64,000 nucleotides of DNA, taken from assembly GCF_001484605.1 (NCBI RefSeq), contig NZ_CP013747.1, positions 2,542,001 through 2,606,000 of the forward strand, given 5' to 3'. Below are positions 33,388 to 41,351 of the stretch, in pieces. Under the pieces are notes generated by a model. The model did no database searches, was not told the origin of the DNA, and was given only the letters and a program-made list of their open reading frames with translations. Position 1 is the stretch's first letter. Each line of letters begins with the position of its first letter. Position numbers and translations under genes: made by a program. This stretch comes from Pseudarthrobacter sulfonivorans. Lineage in GTDB: Bacteria > Actinomycetota > Actinomycetes > Actinomycetales > Micrococcaceae.

Positions 33388-33716
33388 TTTAGGTGATTCT
33401 CAGCTCTAACGTTTCTACGATGTTCTTTCTGACGAGAAAGCAACGTACACCAAAGCGCCGGTGTTCCCATGTCAAAGAACCGGAGGACGTCAGGGCCGCG
33501 CCATAAAGCGGACCACGCCGGTGCATACCCGCGTCACCCAATGCCGGAGCGATATGCCGCGGCCCAGATCGAGGCTCCCCCACGGGCGCCGACTGCCGAT
33601 AGTCGACGTTTCGTCAACCTGAATTCTTAAACAGAAGGGTCGACGGCGGCAAGGTGAGTGCCGCCGTCGACCCTTCCTGGGAACTGCCGGCTTTCGGCTG
33701 ATGGGGAGCAGCGGCA
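33388..33716. other. Intergenic region between DUF4193 and the choline permease
   Basis: About 330 bases. Apart from the terminator at 33635-33675, no gene or other element was recognised. Confidence 0.5.
33635..33675 (-). terminator. Terminator of the choline/betaine operon
   Basis: A 17-bp perfect inverted repeat (33635-33651 with 33659-33675) with a 7-base loop, followed on the minus strand by CTGTTTAAG. It lies 42 bases beyond the permease stop. Confidence 0.8.
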
Positions 33717-35312
33717 TTAGGTGGCTTTGGACTCCACCATCTGCTCTTCGGCTGATGCTTCCTGCAGGGCGGAGCCCGACGACGGATGTGCTGCGACGGC
33801 CGCGGCGTGCTCGGCGAGCACCCCCGTTTGATGGCGGATCTTCAGGCGGTACAGCAGGGCACCGCCTGCCGTGACGGCGGCAACGAACAGCACCCCGCCC
33901 CACTGCAGGTACCACTCGAACGGCGGCACCGAGTTGTAGATCTCCGAGCGCGGCCAGACCAGGTTCACCGTCATGGCGCCGCCCCACAGGACAGCGAGGA
34001 TATTCACCGGAAGCCCCCATCTGCCCATGCTGAATCCGGCGTCGGAATCATCACCCGGCCACCTCCCCAGGAGCCGGTTGCGCAGCATGGGTGCGGTGAC
34101 CAGGAGATAGGACAGATAAATCAGCACGATGCTGATGCTGGACAGAATCGTGAAAATCGCCGGCTGCATGACGTTGATGAGCAGTGGCATGACGGCCAGG
34201 ACGCCGATGACGATGGCCGCAACAGTGGGGGTTCTGCGGACCGGATCAACTTTGCTGAGCTGCCGGCTGAACGGCAGGTTGTTGTCCCGGGCCATGGCGA
34301 ACATCATCCGGATGGCGGCCGCGTGGACGGACAGGGTGCAGACCACCACGGCCACCACGATGCAGACGAGGAAGGCCTTGCCGAAGGGTCCGCCCAGGAC
34401 GGAAAGCACGATGTGCTGCAGGCCGCCGTCGGCAGAGCCCACTTTGGGATCGGTGAGGTCCGGCGCGGCCAGGATGCCAAAAAGCAGGATCAGGCCACCG
34501 AGCAGGAACGAGGCCGTGACGGCTCGCAGGATGGCCTTGGGCGCGGTGCGTTTGGGGTCCTTTGTTTCCTCCCCGAGGGAGCTGGCAGTGTCAAAGCCGT
34601 ACATGACATAGCCGGAAGCCATGGCACCGATCAGGAAGACGCCGAAGAAGCCCAGGTCATGGCCTTCCCCGAAACCGGCGGTGTCGAAGAAGACCTCAGG
34701 CCCGCGCACCACGTGCCAGCCCAGTGCGAGGATCAGCAGGACGGCTGCGACCAGCTCCACGAAAACGCCGACGCTGTTGATCCTGGTCATGAGCTTCACG
34801 CCGAACGCGTTGATGAGGGTGGAGATGGTGATCATGATGGTGGCCAGCACAACGCCGTTCATGGCGAAGTCATACGGGCCGGTGCCGTCACCGACGAACT
34901 GGAAGCCGGACCAGAGCTGCGGCAGGGTGAGCTGCAGCGCCAGTGCCACTGCCCCCAGCGCCATGATGGAGGACAGCAGCAGCAGCCAGCCGGCCAGCCA
35001 TGCCGAGGTTCCGGACGCCAGCCGTTTGGCCCAGTTGTAGACCGATCCCGCAACGGGGTAGCGGCCGGCCAGCTCGGCAAAACACAGCGCCACCATCAGC
35101 TGGCCGGCGAAGACAATCGGCCAGGACCAGGCGTATGCCGGGCCGGCCATGGAAAAACCGAAATAGAACAGTTGAAAAACGCCGGTGAGGATGGAGATGT
35201 AGCTGACGCCTGCGGCGAAACTGGCAAACTTGCCGATGCTCCGGTCCAGGGTCTGGGTGTAGCCGAATTCGTCCATGCCGCTTGAATCAATACTCTTGCT
35301 GGGTTCCATCAT
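33717..35312 (-). CDS. APC-family amino acid/amine permease
   Basis: 531 residues, about 12 membrane segments. The APC signature region SYISILTGVFQLFYFGFSMAGP is at the N-terminus (residues 37-58, shown in part), with FAELAGRYPVAGSVYNWAKRL and GFDTASSLGEETKDPKRTAPKAI further on; the latter is the conserved APC glutamate loop. The first ATG has GAGGAG 6 bases upstream. It is the last gene of the betI-betB-betA run, separated by about 125 bases, so choline, ethanolamine or a related amine is the likely substrate; that is inferred from the neighbours. Confidence 0.88.
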   Translation of the reverse strand: MMEPSKSIDSSGMDEFGYTQTLDRSIGKFASFAAGVSYISILTGVFQLFYFGFSMAGPAYAWSWPIVFAGQLMVALCFAELAGRYPVAGSVYNWAKRLASGTSAWLAGWLLLLSSIMALGAVALALQLTLPQLWSGFQFVGDGTGPYDFAMNGVVLATIMITISTLINAFGVKLMTRINSVGVFVELVAAVLLILALGWHVVRGPEVFFDTAGFGEGHDLGFFGVFLIGAMASGYVMYGFDTASSLGEETKDPKRTAPKAILRAVTASFLLGGLILLFGILAAPDLTDPKVGSADGGLQHIVLSVLGGPFGKAFLVCIVVAVVVCTLSVHAAAIRMMFAMARDNNLPFSRQLSKVDPVRRTPTVAAIVIGVLAVMPLLINVMQPAIFTILSSISIVLIYLSYLLVTAPMLRNRLLGRWPGDDSDAGFSMGRWGLPVNILAVLWGGAMTVNLVWPRSEIYNSVPPFEWYLQWGGVLFVAAVTAGGALLYRLKIRHQTGVLAEHAAAVAAHPSSGSALQEASAEEQMVESKAT

Positions 35313-35438
35313 TTGGACTCCTCAATCAGAAAAGCACGATAGTGATGACCGGTCACCCTGTTGGCGCAGGGAAGGTCAATGGCCTGGCGCCACCCCGGTG
35401 GTGGCCGGCCGCTTCCGCCCGTAACTGTGCGCAGGCAC

Positions 35439-37079
35439 TCAGGCGAACGATGCGCTGAGCTGCACCTCTTCCTCCGTCATGCTCCCGGACCGTCCTGCGC
35501 GGATCAGGTCGGCGCAGCGCTCGCCGATCATCATGACGGTGATGTTGGGGTTGACGGTGACGTGTTCAGGCATGACGGAGGCGTCGGCAACCCGGAGTCC
35601 GGTGACGCCCTTGACCCGCAGCTCGGGATCGAGCGGTGACATGTCGTCGTCGGCCGGGCCCATGCGGACGGTGCCGACGGGGTGGTACACGGTGTTGTGG
35701 GTCTTGCGGATGTAGTCCCGCAGTTCCTCGTCCGACTGTGCTTCGACGCCGGGCGAAAGCTCCCGGCCGGTCCATGCGGCCATGGCCGGCTGGGCGGCGA
35801 TTTCGCGGGCCTTGCGGATGCCGGCCACCATGACCCGCATGTCGTGGCCCTCCGGATCCGTGAAGTAGCGCGGGTCCACCATGGGCTTGTCGCGGAAGTC
35901 GCGGCTGCGCAGCCGGACGGTGCCGCGGGAGCGGGCGTGCGTGACGTTCGGGGTGAGGCTGAAGCCGTTCTCCGTGGTGGGGTAGCCGTGCCGCAGCGTG
36001 TTCATGTCGAACGGGACGGAACCGTAGTGCATCATCAGGTCCGGGCGGTCCAGGCCGTCCTCGGTGGGGGTGAAGATGCCGATTTCCCACCATTGCGTCG
36101 AAGTTTGGACCATCGGCTGCCTGGCCTCGAACTGCACCACGCCCTCGGGGTGGTCCTGCAGGTGCTCGCCCACGCCGGGTGAGTCCACCAGCACCTCGAT
36201 GCCATGCTGGGCCAGGTGCGCTGCTGGGCCGATGCCGGAGAGCATGAGCAGCTTGGGGGAGTCGATGGCGCCGGTGGACAGGATGACCTCACGGTGGGCG
36301 GAGAGCCGGTGGGTCCGGCCGAACGCCGAGTCCACCACGTCCACGCCTGTGCAGCGCTTGTCCGCGTCGAATACCAGTTGGCGGGCGCGGAGGCCGGTCA
36401 GCAGTGTGAAGTTTTCGCGCTCCACGATGGGGTGGATGTAGGACACCGAGCTGGAGGAACGGGTGCCGTCCGCGCGGCGGTTGATCTGGAAAAAGTCGGC
36501 GCCGTTGACCACAGTGGTTCCGGTGTTGAACTTTGCGCGGGGGATCCCGGCCTGTTCGCACGCGTCCAGGAGCGCGACACCGGCCGGATCCACCGGAGGC
36601 ACGTTCATCAGGTGCACGGGGCCTGAGTCACCATGGTGCGGCGCGTCCGGGCCTGCGTCCTCGTTGGTCTCCAGCCGCCGGTAGAGCGGCCAGGCGGCGT
36701 CAGCGTTCCAGCCGGTGGCGCCGTACTTGGACTCCCACTCGTCCAGGTCTTCGCGCGGGGCCCAGAATGCGATGCAGGAGTTGTGGCTGGAGCAGCCGCC
36801 CATGACCTTCGCCCGGGCGTGGCGCATAAATGAGTTGCCGTTCTCCTGCGGTTCCACCGGGTAGTCCCAGTCATAGCCGGATTCCAGCAGCTCCATCCAG
36901 CGGTCCAGCTGCAGGATCTCGGGAAGGTTCCGGTCATCCGGGCCGGCCTCCACCAAGGCAACGGACACGTCCGGATCCTCGCTCAGCCGCGCGGCGACGG
37001 CGGCCCCCGCCGATCCGCCGCCGACGATGATGTAGTCCCAACCGCGCTCGCTGAGGTTTTCGATGTTGTCGGTATGCAT
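35439..37079 (-). CDS. betA: GMC oxidoreductase, choline dehydrogenase type
   Basis: 546 residues. The N-terminal FAD-binding motif is DYIIVGGGSAGAAVAARL with the ADP-ribose acidic end VALVEAG. GMC signatures follow (KVMGGCSSHNSCIAFWAP; STGAIDSPKLLMLSGIGPA). The C-terminal catalytic His lies in VYHPVGTVRMGP, with NPNITVMMIGERCADLI after it. Choline dehydrogenase oxidises choline to betaine aldehyde, and the aldehyde dehydrogenase gene directly upstream (TAGATG junction, no spacing) completes the path to glycine betaine, an osmoprotectant. Substrate specificity is assigned from that neighbourhood; other alcohols are possible. Confidence 0.88.
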   Translation of the reverse strand: MHTDNIENLSERGWDYIIVGGGSAGAAVAARLSEDPDVSVALVEAGPDDRNLPEILQLDRWMELLESGYDWDYPVEPQENGNSFMRHARAKVMGGCSSHNSCIAFWAPREDLDEWESKYGATGWNADAAWPLYRRLETNEDAGPDAPHHGDSGPVHLMNVPPVDPAGVALLDACEQAGIPRAKFNTGTTVVNGADFFQINRRADGTRSSSSVSYIHPIVERENFTLLTGLRARQLVFDADKRCTGVDVVDSAFGRTHRLSAHREVILSTGAIDSPKLLMLSGIGPAAHLAQHGIEVLVDSPGVGEHLQDHPEGVVQFEARQPMVQTSTQWWEIGIFTPTEDGLDRPDLMMHYGSVPFDMNTLRHGYPTTENGFSLTPNVTHARSRGTVRLRSRDFRDKPMVDPRYFTDPEGHDMRVMVAGIRKAREIAAQPAMAAWTGRELSPGVEAQSDEELRDYIRKTHNTVYHPVGTVRMGPADDDMSPLDPELRVKGVTGLRVADASVMPEHVTVNPNITVMMIGERCADLIRAGRSGSMTEEEVQLSASFA

Positions 37080-38597
37080 CTAGCTCTCCTTCCCGTGGTC
37101 AGCGAACCAGCCGGTCACCTGGGGGCTGGTGTTCTGGTAGATGTGCTTGGCTTCCTGGTATTCCGCCAGGCCGGTCGGGCCGAGTTCGCGGCCGACGCCG
37201 GACTGGCCGAAGCCGCCCCACTCGGCCTGGGGCAGGTAGGGGTGGTAGTCGTTGATCCAAACCGTCCCGTGCCGCAGCCGGGAAGCCACGCGCTGCGCCT
37301 TGCCGGCGTCCTGAGTCCAGACCGCGCCGGCCAGCCCGTAGATGGTGTCGTTGGCCGTGGCGACGGCCTCGTCCTCGGTGCGGAAGGTCTCGACGGTCAC
37401 CACGGGGCCGAACGCTTCATCCACGACGACGGACATCCCGCGCTGCACGCGGTCCAGGACCGTGGGCTGGTAGTAGAAACCGGCGTCGTACTGCTGCCCT
37501 TCAGGGGCCGCGCCGCCACACCGCAGCCGCGCTCCCTCCTGCATGCCGCGCTGGACGTAGGCATCAACCTTGTCCCGGTGGGCCCCGGAGATCAGCGGCC
37601 CGGTTTCGGCGTCGTCGTCAAACGGCCCTCCGAGTCGGATTTCCCGCGCACGGCGGACCAGCTCATCGACGAAGCGCTCGGCGATTGATTCTTCCACCAC
37701 CAGCCGCGCCCCGGCGGAGCAGACCTGCCCTGAGTGGACGAATGCCCCGTTCAGGGCATTGTCGACGGCGGCGTCGAAGTCCGCGTCGGCAAACACCACG
37801 TTGGGGTTCTTGCCACCCAGTTCCAGCGCCACCTTTTTCACGGTGCCGGCGGCGGCCGCAGCGATACGCTTGCCGGTTTCCAGTCCGCCGGTGAAGGAAA
37901 CCAGGTCGACGGCGGGGTGTTCGGAGAGCGGTGCCCCCGCCTCCGCACCGGGTCCCGTCACGAGGTTGGCGACGCCGTCCGGCAGGCCGAGGTCCTGCAG
38001 CAGCTGCATGGCGAGGATGGCGGTGGAGGGAGTCAGCTCCGAGGGCTTAAGGACGAAGGTGCAGCCGGCGGCCAGAGCGGGTGCGATCTTCCAGGCGGCC
38101 TGGAGCAGGGGGTAGTTCCACGGTGTGATCAGGCCGCAGACGCCCACGGGCTCGTAGACGATTTTGCTGACGACGGCGGGGTCCCCGGCGTCGACCATGC
38201 GGCCCGCCTGCTGCCCGGCCAGCCGTCCGAAATATTCGAAGCAGGCGGCGATGTCGTCCATGTCGATGCGGCTTTCGGCGATCCGCTTCCCGGTGTCCAG
38301 GGATTCGGCGCGGGCGAACTTTTCCCGGCGTTGGCGCAGTTCGGCGGCGACCTTGAGCAGGAAAGTGCCGCGCTCGGGTGCCGGTACCGAAGCCCAGACG
38401 CCGGAGTCGAAGGCCGCCCGGGCTGCAGCGATGGCCCGTCCGGCATCTTCCCGGCCGGCCTCTGACACTGTGTCGGCCAGCTCGCCGTCGGCCGGGTTGT
38501 GGATGTGGCGCACCGCGCCGGAGGCGGCCGGCTCCCACGAGCCGTTGATGAACAGGGTGGATGCTGTCACGTCATGAGACGTTGTGGCGTAAGTCAT
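37080..38597 (-). CDS. betB: Betaine-aldehyde dehydrogenase
   Basis: 505 residues from ATG at 38597. A frame reaching 39341 runs antisense through the regulator and is not coding. ALDH hallmarks: VCGLITPWNYPLLQAAWKIAPALAAGC, Glu259 in VALELGGKNPN and the catalytic Cys293 in HSGQVCSAGARL, with the C-terminal GLAGAVWTQD and EWGGFGQSGVGRELG. It oxidises betaine aldehyde to glycine betaine with NAD(P)+. The adjacent betA, a TetR regulator and two operator sites in front support the assignment. No clear Shine-Dalgarno is visible before this ATG. Confidence 0.9.
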   Translation of the reverse strand: MTYATTSHDVTASTLFINGSWEPAASGAVRHIHNPADGELADTVSEAGREDAGRAIAAARAAFDSGVWASVPAPERGTFLLKVAAELRQRREKFARAESLDTGKRIAESRIDMDDIAACFEYFGRLAGQQAGRMVDAGDPAVVSKIVYEPVGVCGLITPWNYPLLQAAWKIAPALAAGCTFVLKPSELTPSTAILAMQLLQDLGLPDGVANLVTGPGAEAGAPLSEHPAVDLVSFTGGLETGKRIAAAAAGTVKKVALELGGKNPNVVFADADFDAAVDNALNGAFVHSGQVCSAGARLVVEESIAERFVDELVRRAREIRLGGPFDDDAETGPLISGAHRDKVDAYVQRGMQEGARLRCGGAAPEGQQYDAGFYYQPTVLDRVQRGMSVVVDEAFGPVVTVETFRTEDEAVATANDTIYGLAGAVWTQDAGKAQRVASRLRHGTVWINDYHPYLPQAEWGGFGQSGVGRELGPTGLAEYQEAKHIYQNTSPQVTGWFADHGKES

Positions 38598-38617
38598 ACG
38601 GAGGACAATAACGCACG

Positions 38618-38656
38618 TTGAACGAGTGTTCAATACTTTCTTGAACACTCGTTCAA
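38618..38656. promoter_or_regulatory. Double TetR/BetI-type operator before betB
   Basis: TTGAACGAGTGTTCAA (38618-38633) and TTGAACACTCGTTCAA (38641-38656) are near-palindromes and exact reverse complements of each other, 23 bases centre to centre. They lie between betB (start 38597) and the TetR gene (ends 38696), so repression of betBA is the likely effect. Confidence 0.8.
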
Positions 38657-38695
38657 GTGTGACGGGCGCTACTGCACCGCCGCGCGGGGCGTGAT

Positions 38696-39322
38696 TTAGA
38701 GTTCCCTGAGTGCTGCGTCCCCGCTGGTACTCCTGCGGCTCGGGGCGAAGGCGATCTCCTCCGTGCGGGCGATGCTGCGCTGGATGGAGGCGTTGTCCAC
38801 GCCCAGAAGCGACGTCAGCCACATGCCGTTCTGTATGACGACGATGTCCGCTGCCCGCTCCCGGCATTCCTCCCAGGAGAGTTCGGGTTTGGCGTTGGAT
38901 ACGAGTGCGGCAACGCCGTCGAGGTACCGGTCGAAGGCCGCAGCGTTGATCTCGGCATAGCCTTCGTCGGCCTGGGCGAGGGCCCACAGGTGCAGGCGCA
39001 GGGACAGGTACCGGGTGGTCAGCAGCTCGGCGCCGGCAACCCGCCGCAGGGCCTTGCGGAGCTGTTCGTCCGGCGTCAACGATGGGTCCTGGGCCACCAG
39101 TTGGAGGTCCTGCTCGTCCACCCGGTGCAGGGCTGCCCGGATCAGGCTCGTTTTGTCGTCGTAGTAGTAGTTCACCAGGCCCAGTGCGACGCCGGCTTCG
39201 CGCGCCACGGCACGCATGCTCACGCCTGAGATGCCGTGGCGCGACAGCAGATCGAGCGCAGCCTCGAGAATGCGCGACTGCCTGTCGATCTGTTCGCCGG
39301 AGTTCACGGTATTTGTCCCCAT
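38696..39322 (-). CDS. betI: TetR-family regulator, BetI-like
   Basis: 208 residues. The N-terminal HTH is RILEAALDLLSRHGISGVSMRAVAREAGVALGLVNYYYDDKTSLI (residues 17-61, shown here only by its ends RILEAALDLLSRHG and GLVNYYYDDKTSLI); the Y-Y-D/S-K motif is typical of BetI. The C-terminal ligand region (LHLWALAQADEGYAEINAA, DIVVIQNGMWLTSLLG) also resembles BetI. It should repress betBA and release on choline. The gene is upstream of betB in the same direction. The start has no strong Shine-Dalgarno; a GTG six codons in is an alternative. Confidence 0.85.
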   Translation of the reverse strand: MGTNTVNSGEQIDRQSRILEAALDLLSRHGISGVSMRAVAREAGVALGLVNYYYDDKTSLIRAALHRVDEQDLQLVAQDPSLTPDEQLRKALRRVAGAELLTTRYLSLRLHLWALAQADEGYAEINAAAFDRYLDGVAALVSNAKPELSWEECRERAADIVVIQNGMWLTSLLGVDNASIQRSIARTEEIAFAPSRRSTSGDAALREL

Positions 39323-39352
39323 CTGGCCAGACTATTGCCAAACCCGCCGTTA

Positions 39353-39451
39353 GTGCACTTTCCGGAACAGGCGGACGACATCGTCAACCACCTCGACCCG
39401 GAACTCCAGGAACGCGGCATCAACCCCACGGAGCACTCGATGTTAAGGGAC
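39353..39451 (+). pseudogene. C-terminal remnant of an NtaA/SnaA-type monooxygenase
   Basis: In one plus-strand frame about 33 codons read FPEQADDIVNHLDPELQERG followed by INPTEHSMLRD. The end of the intact monooxygenase at 16389-17753 reads SGLDDIVNHLVPELQERG followed by VYPTEYRGSTLRE. The match covers only the last residues; no body or start is left. It sits between the BetI-like gene and a GNAT gene, whose last codons it touches. This is a decayed second copy of an LLM gene. Confidence 0.75.
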
Positions 39452-39883
39452 CGGTGCCACCATAAACACATCCACGGGGTCCTGGTGTTCCAGTACGAAA
39501 CCATGGCGCTCATACAGACGCCGAGCGGCACTCCCCTGGAGGACGTTCAGGCGGAAGGGCCGGTGGTCCCGGGACCGGTCCATGGCCTGCCGGAGCACGG
39601 CACTGCCGAGGCCCTTTCCCTGATGCTCCGGGGCCAGGTAAAAGTGTTCGATCCACTGCGCGTCGGGCTCCGGGCGGACAGCGATCACGCCCGCATTCTG
39701 CCCCGCCACCTCGACGACGAAGGTGTGCTCCGGCTGGAACCCATTGAGGAAGCGCTCGCGCACGCGAACCGGGTCAAAGCGGCCCAGCCGGTCAAGGTCC
39801 GGACGCATCACGACGGCGCGGAGCTCGGCGATCCACGGGCCGTCAGTATCGAGGCTGGGGCGGAGCTGATACGAGTAGGGCAT
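39443..39883 (-). CDS. GNAT-family N-acetyltransferase
   Basis: 146 residues from ATG at 39883; a TTG 12 bases upstream is an alternative. Acetyl-CoA motif: IEHFYLAPEHQGKGLGSAVLRQAMD, followed by RLNVLQGSAARRLYERHGFVLEHQ, typical of small GNATs. The tail HQDPVDVFMVAP is common in the group annotated as GNAT acetyltransferases of unknown substrate. It is a single gene between the bet locus and an orphan binding protein. Confidence 0.87.
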   Translation of the reverse strand: MPYSYQLRPSLDTDGPWIAELRAVVMRPDLDRLGRFDPVRVRERFLNGFQPEHTFVVEVAGQNAGVIAVRPEPDAQWIEHFYLAPEHQGKGLGSAVLRQAMDRSRDHRPFRLNVLQGSAARRLYERHGFVLEHQDPVDVFMVAPVP

Positions 39884-39950
39884 TCCACTATTCAACGGGG
39901 CGGGTCAGAGCGTCGCAAATTTTCGTGGCGCCGGACATTGCGGACACGAA

Positions 39951-39985
39951 AGAATCCCCGCCGGAAGATATCCGGCGGGGATTCT
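39951..39985 (-). terminator. Terminator after the orphan binding protein
   Basis: A 15-bp perfect stem (AGAATCCCCGCCGGA with its complement) around the loop AGATA. On the minus strand it follows the stop at 40000 by 14 bases and runs into TTTCGTG. Confidence 0.8.
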
Positions 39986-39999
39986 TGTCAGCGGCGGAC

Positions 40000-41001
40000 C
40001 TACTTCTTGGGCAGGCCGGGCGGGTTCAGTTCGGAGGTCTTGATGGCCTCCGAGGACAGGCCCCACCGGTCCAGGATCTCGGCGTAGCTGCCGTCGTTTA
40101 TGAGAGTGTTCAGGGCAGCCTGGGCAGCCTGGGCAGCCTGGGCAGCAACGGCCAGGCCGTTGCCCTTCTGTGTGGTGAAGGCGATTTCGGCGGTCAGCGG
40201 CCAGGCGCCGTTGAGCGTGCCCACTTCCTTGGTCTTGCCGTCCTTCGCGGCCTTGTAGGCCGCCCCGGCGTTGGGCCCGAACGTCAGGTCCGCACGGCCG
40301 GACTGGAGTGCCAGCGTGGAGGCGGAGTCGTCGTCGTAATACTGGAACTCAACCGGCGCGAGCCCCTTGGTCTTGTTCTCTTCGTCCCAGCGCACCAGGA
40401 TCGCTTCCTGGTTGGTGCCCGAGCCGACAATGATGCGCTTGCCGGCGACGTCCTTGGCTTCCTTGATGTCGCCGATGGTGGAATCGGTCTTGGCGTAGAA
40501 GCCCAGGAGGTCGTTGCGGTAGCTGGCGAAGTCGAACTTCTCCTTGCGCGCCTCGGTGACGGTGACGTTGGAAAGGACTGCCTCGTACTTGCCGGATTCA
40601 ACGCCCAGCGGCCAGTCGGCCCAGGCCACGGGAAGCACCTCCACCGTCAGTCCCAGCGTCTCGCCGACCGCATAGGCGATGTCCACCTCGCTGCCGATAG
40701 GCGTCTTGTTGTCGGTAGCGAAGAGACTCAGCGGGGCCGTGCCGCCGGTGCTCACCACAGTGAGCTTGCCGTCCGCCCTGATGGCGTCCGGGACCAATGC
40801 GGCGGCCTCGGCGTCCACCGTCACCTTGACGCGGTTCTGCTCCGGGGCCAGGTTGAACGTCTTGCCTGCTGCGGGCACTGTGGATCCCGACGACGGTGCT
40901 GACGCCGCCGTCGCGCCCGGGTCCGAGCAGGCTGCCAGCGCCAGCAGTGTGGTGATTGCGACTGCTGCGCCGGCAACCTGCCTTGCCCTGAATTTCGCCA
41001 T
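40000..41001 (-). CDS. Orphan ABC substrate-binding lipoprotein (SBP_bac_3)
   Basis: 333 residues with a signal and lipobox (LLALAACSD, Cys about residue 25). It is a paralogue of the 12296-13324 protein: ATDNKTPIGSEVDIAYAVGE, IIVGSGTNQEAIL, FDFASYR and the end INDGSYAEILDRWGLSSEA line up closely. No permease or ATPase gene is nearby, so it may feed another transporter, or be left from a duplicated cluster together with the LLM fragment at 39353. A 9-bp tandem repeat inside (40113-40146) encodes an AAQ run near the C-terminus. GAGGGG lies 6 bases before the ATG. Confidence 0.88.
   Translation of the reverse strand: MAKFRARQVAGAAVAITTLLALAACSDPGATAASAPSSGSTVPAAGKTFNLAPEQNRVKVTVDAEAAALVPDAIRADGKLTVVSTGGTAPLSLFATDNKTPIGSEVDIAYAVGETLGLTVEVLPVAWADWPLGVESGKYEAVLSNVTVTEARKEKFDFASYRNDLLGFYAKTDSTIGDIKEAKDVAGKRIIVGSGTNQEAILVRWDEENKTKGLAPVEFQYYDDDSASTLALQSGRADLTFGPNAGAAYKAAKDGKTKEVGTLNGAWPLTAEIAFTTQKGNGLAVAAQAAQAAQAALNTLINDGSYAEILDRWGLSSEAIKTSELNPPGLPKK
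40113..40146. repeat. 9-bp tandem repeat in the binding-protein gene
   Basis: GGGCAGCCT occurs three times, followed by a partial copy, in frame. It encodes repeated Ala-Ala-Gln. Copy number could vary between strains without breaking the frame. Confidence 0.85.
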
Positions 41002-41351
41002 GATTACCCCTCAAATTTGCTGAATTGCCGAACGGAACGGTGTTCTAGGCAGCAACTATCCGGCAGCCCCGGACCGGTAATCAAAGCTGCCGAAACCCAG
41101 AGATACAAGGCGTAACGGCCGTTAACCGTGCGACCGCGGCGGTCACATTTGGCGGCTTACGGAGTACTCAGCGTGTGTTTTGGCGGTTCTTCCCGGGCAA
41201 ACCAAGTAGCGGGCCATGCGGGCTCCGGGAAAACGAGTACCCGGGAGGGAAAGACGGGTGGGGACTACGCGTGTGCGCGACGGGGGCGGTCCCTACGGTT
41301 GGACTACAGTGCGTCTAGGGCTGGCCGCACTGCTATGAGGGAGGGCATTCC
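41002..41351. other. Divergent intergenic region with palindrome TAACGGCCGTTA
   Basis: 350 bases between two divergent genes. The perfect 12-bp palindrome at 41113-41124 resembles TAATGCCCGTTA at 10278-10289. A 75-codon plus-strand frame across 41128-41355 has no homologous-looking features and is not called. Confidence 0.45.

Noticed and set aside
33786..35285. 499-codon plus-strand frame
   Set aside because: Antisense to the APC permease; the translation is low-complexity His/Asp/Gln-rich shadow.
38598..39341. Upstream extension of the betB frame
   Set aside because: It overlaps the operators and the regulator in another frame, and the ALDH homology starts only at 38597.
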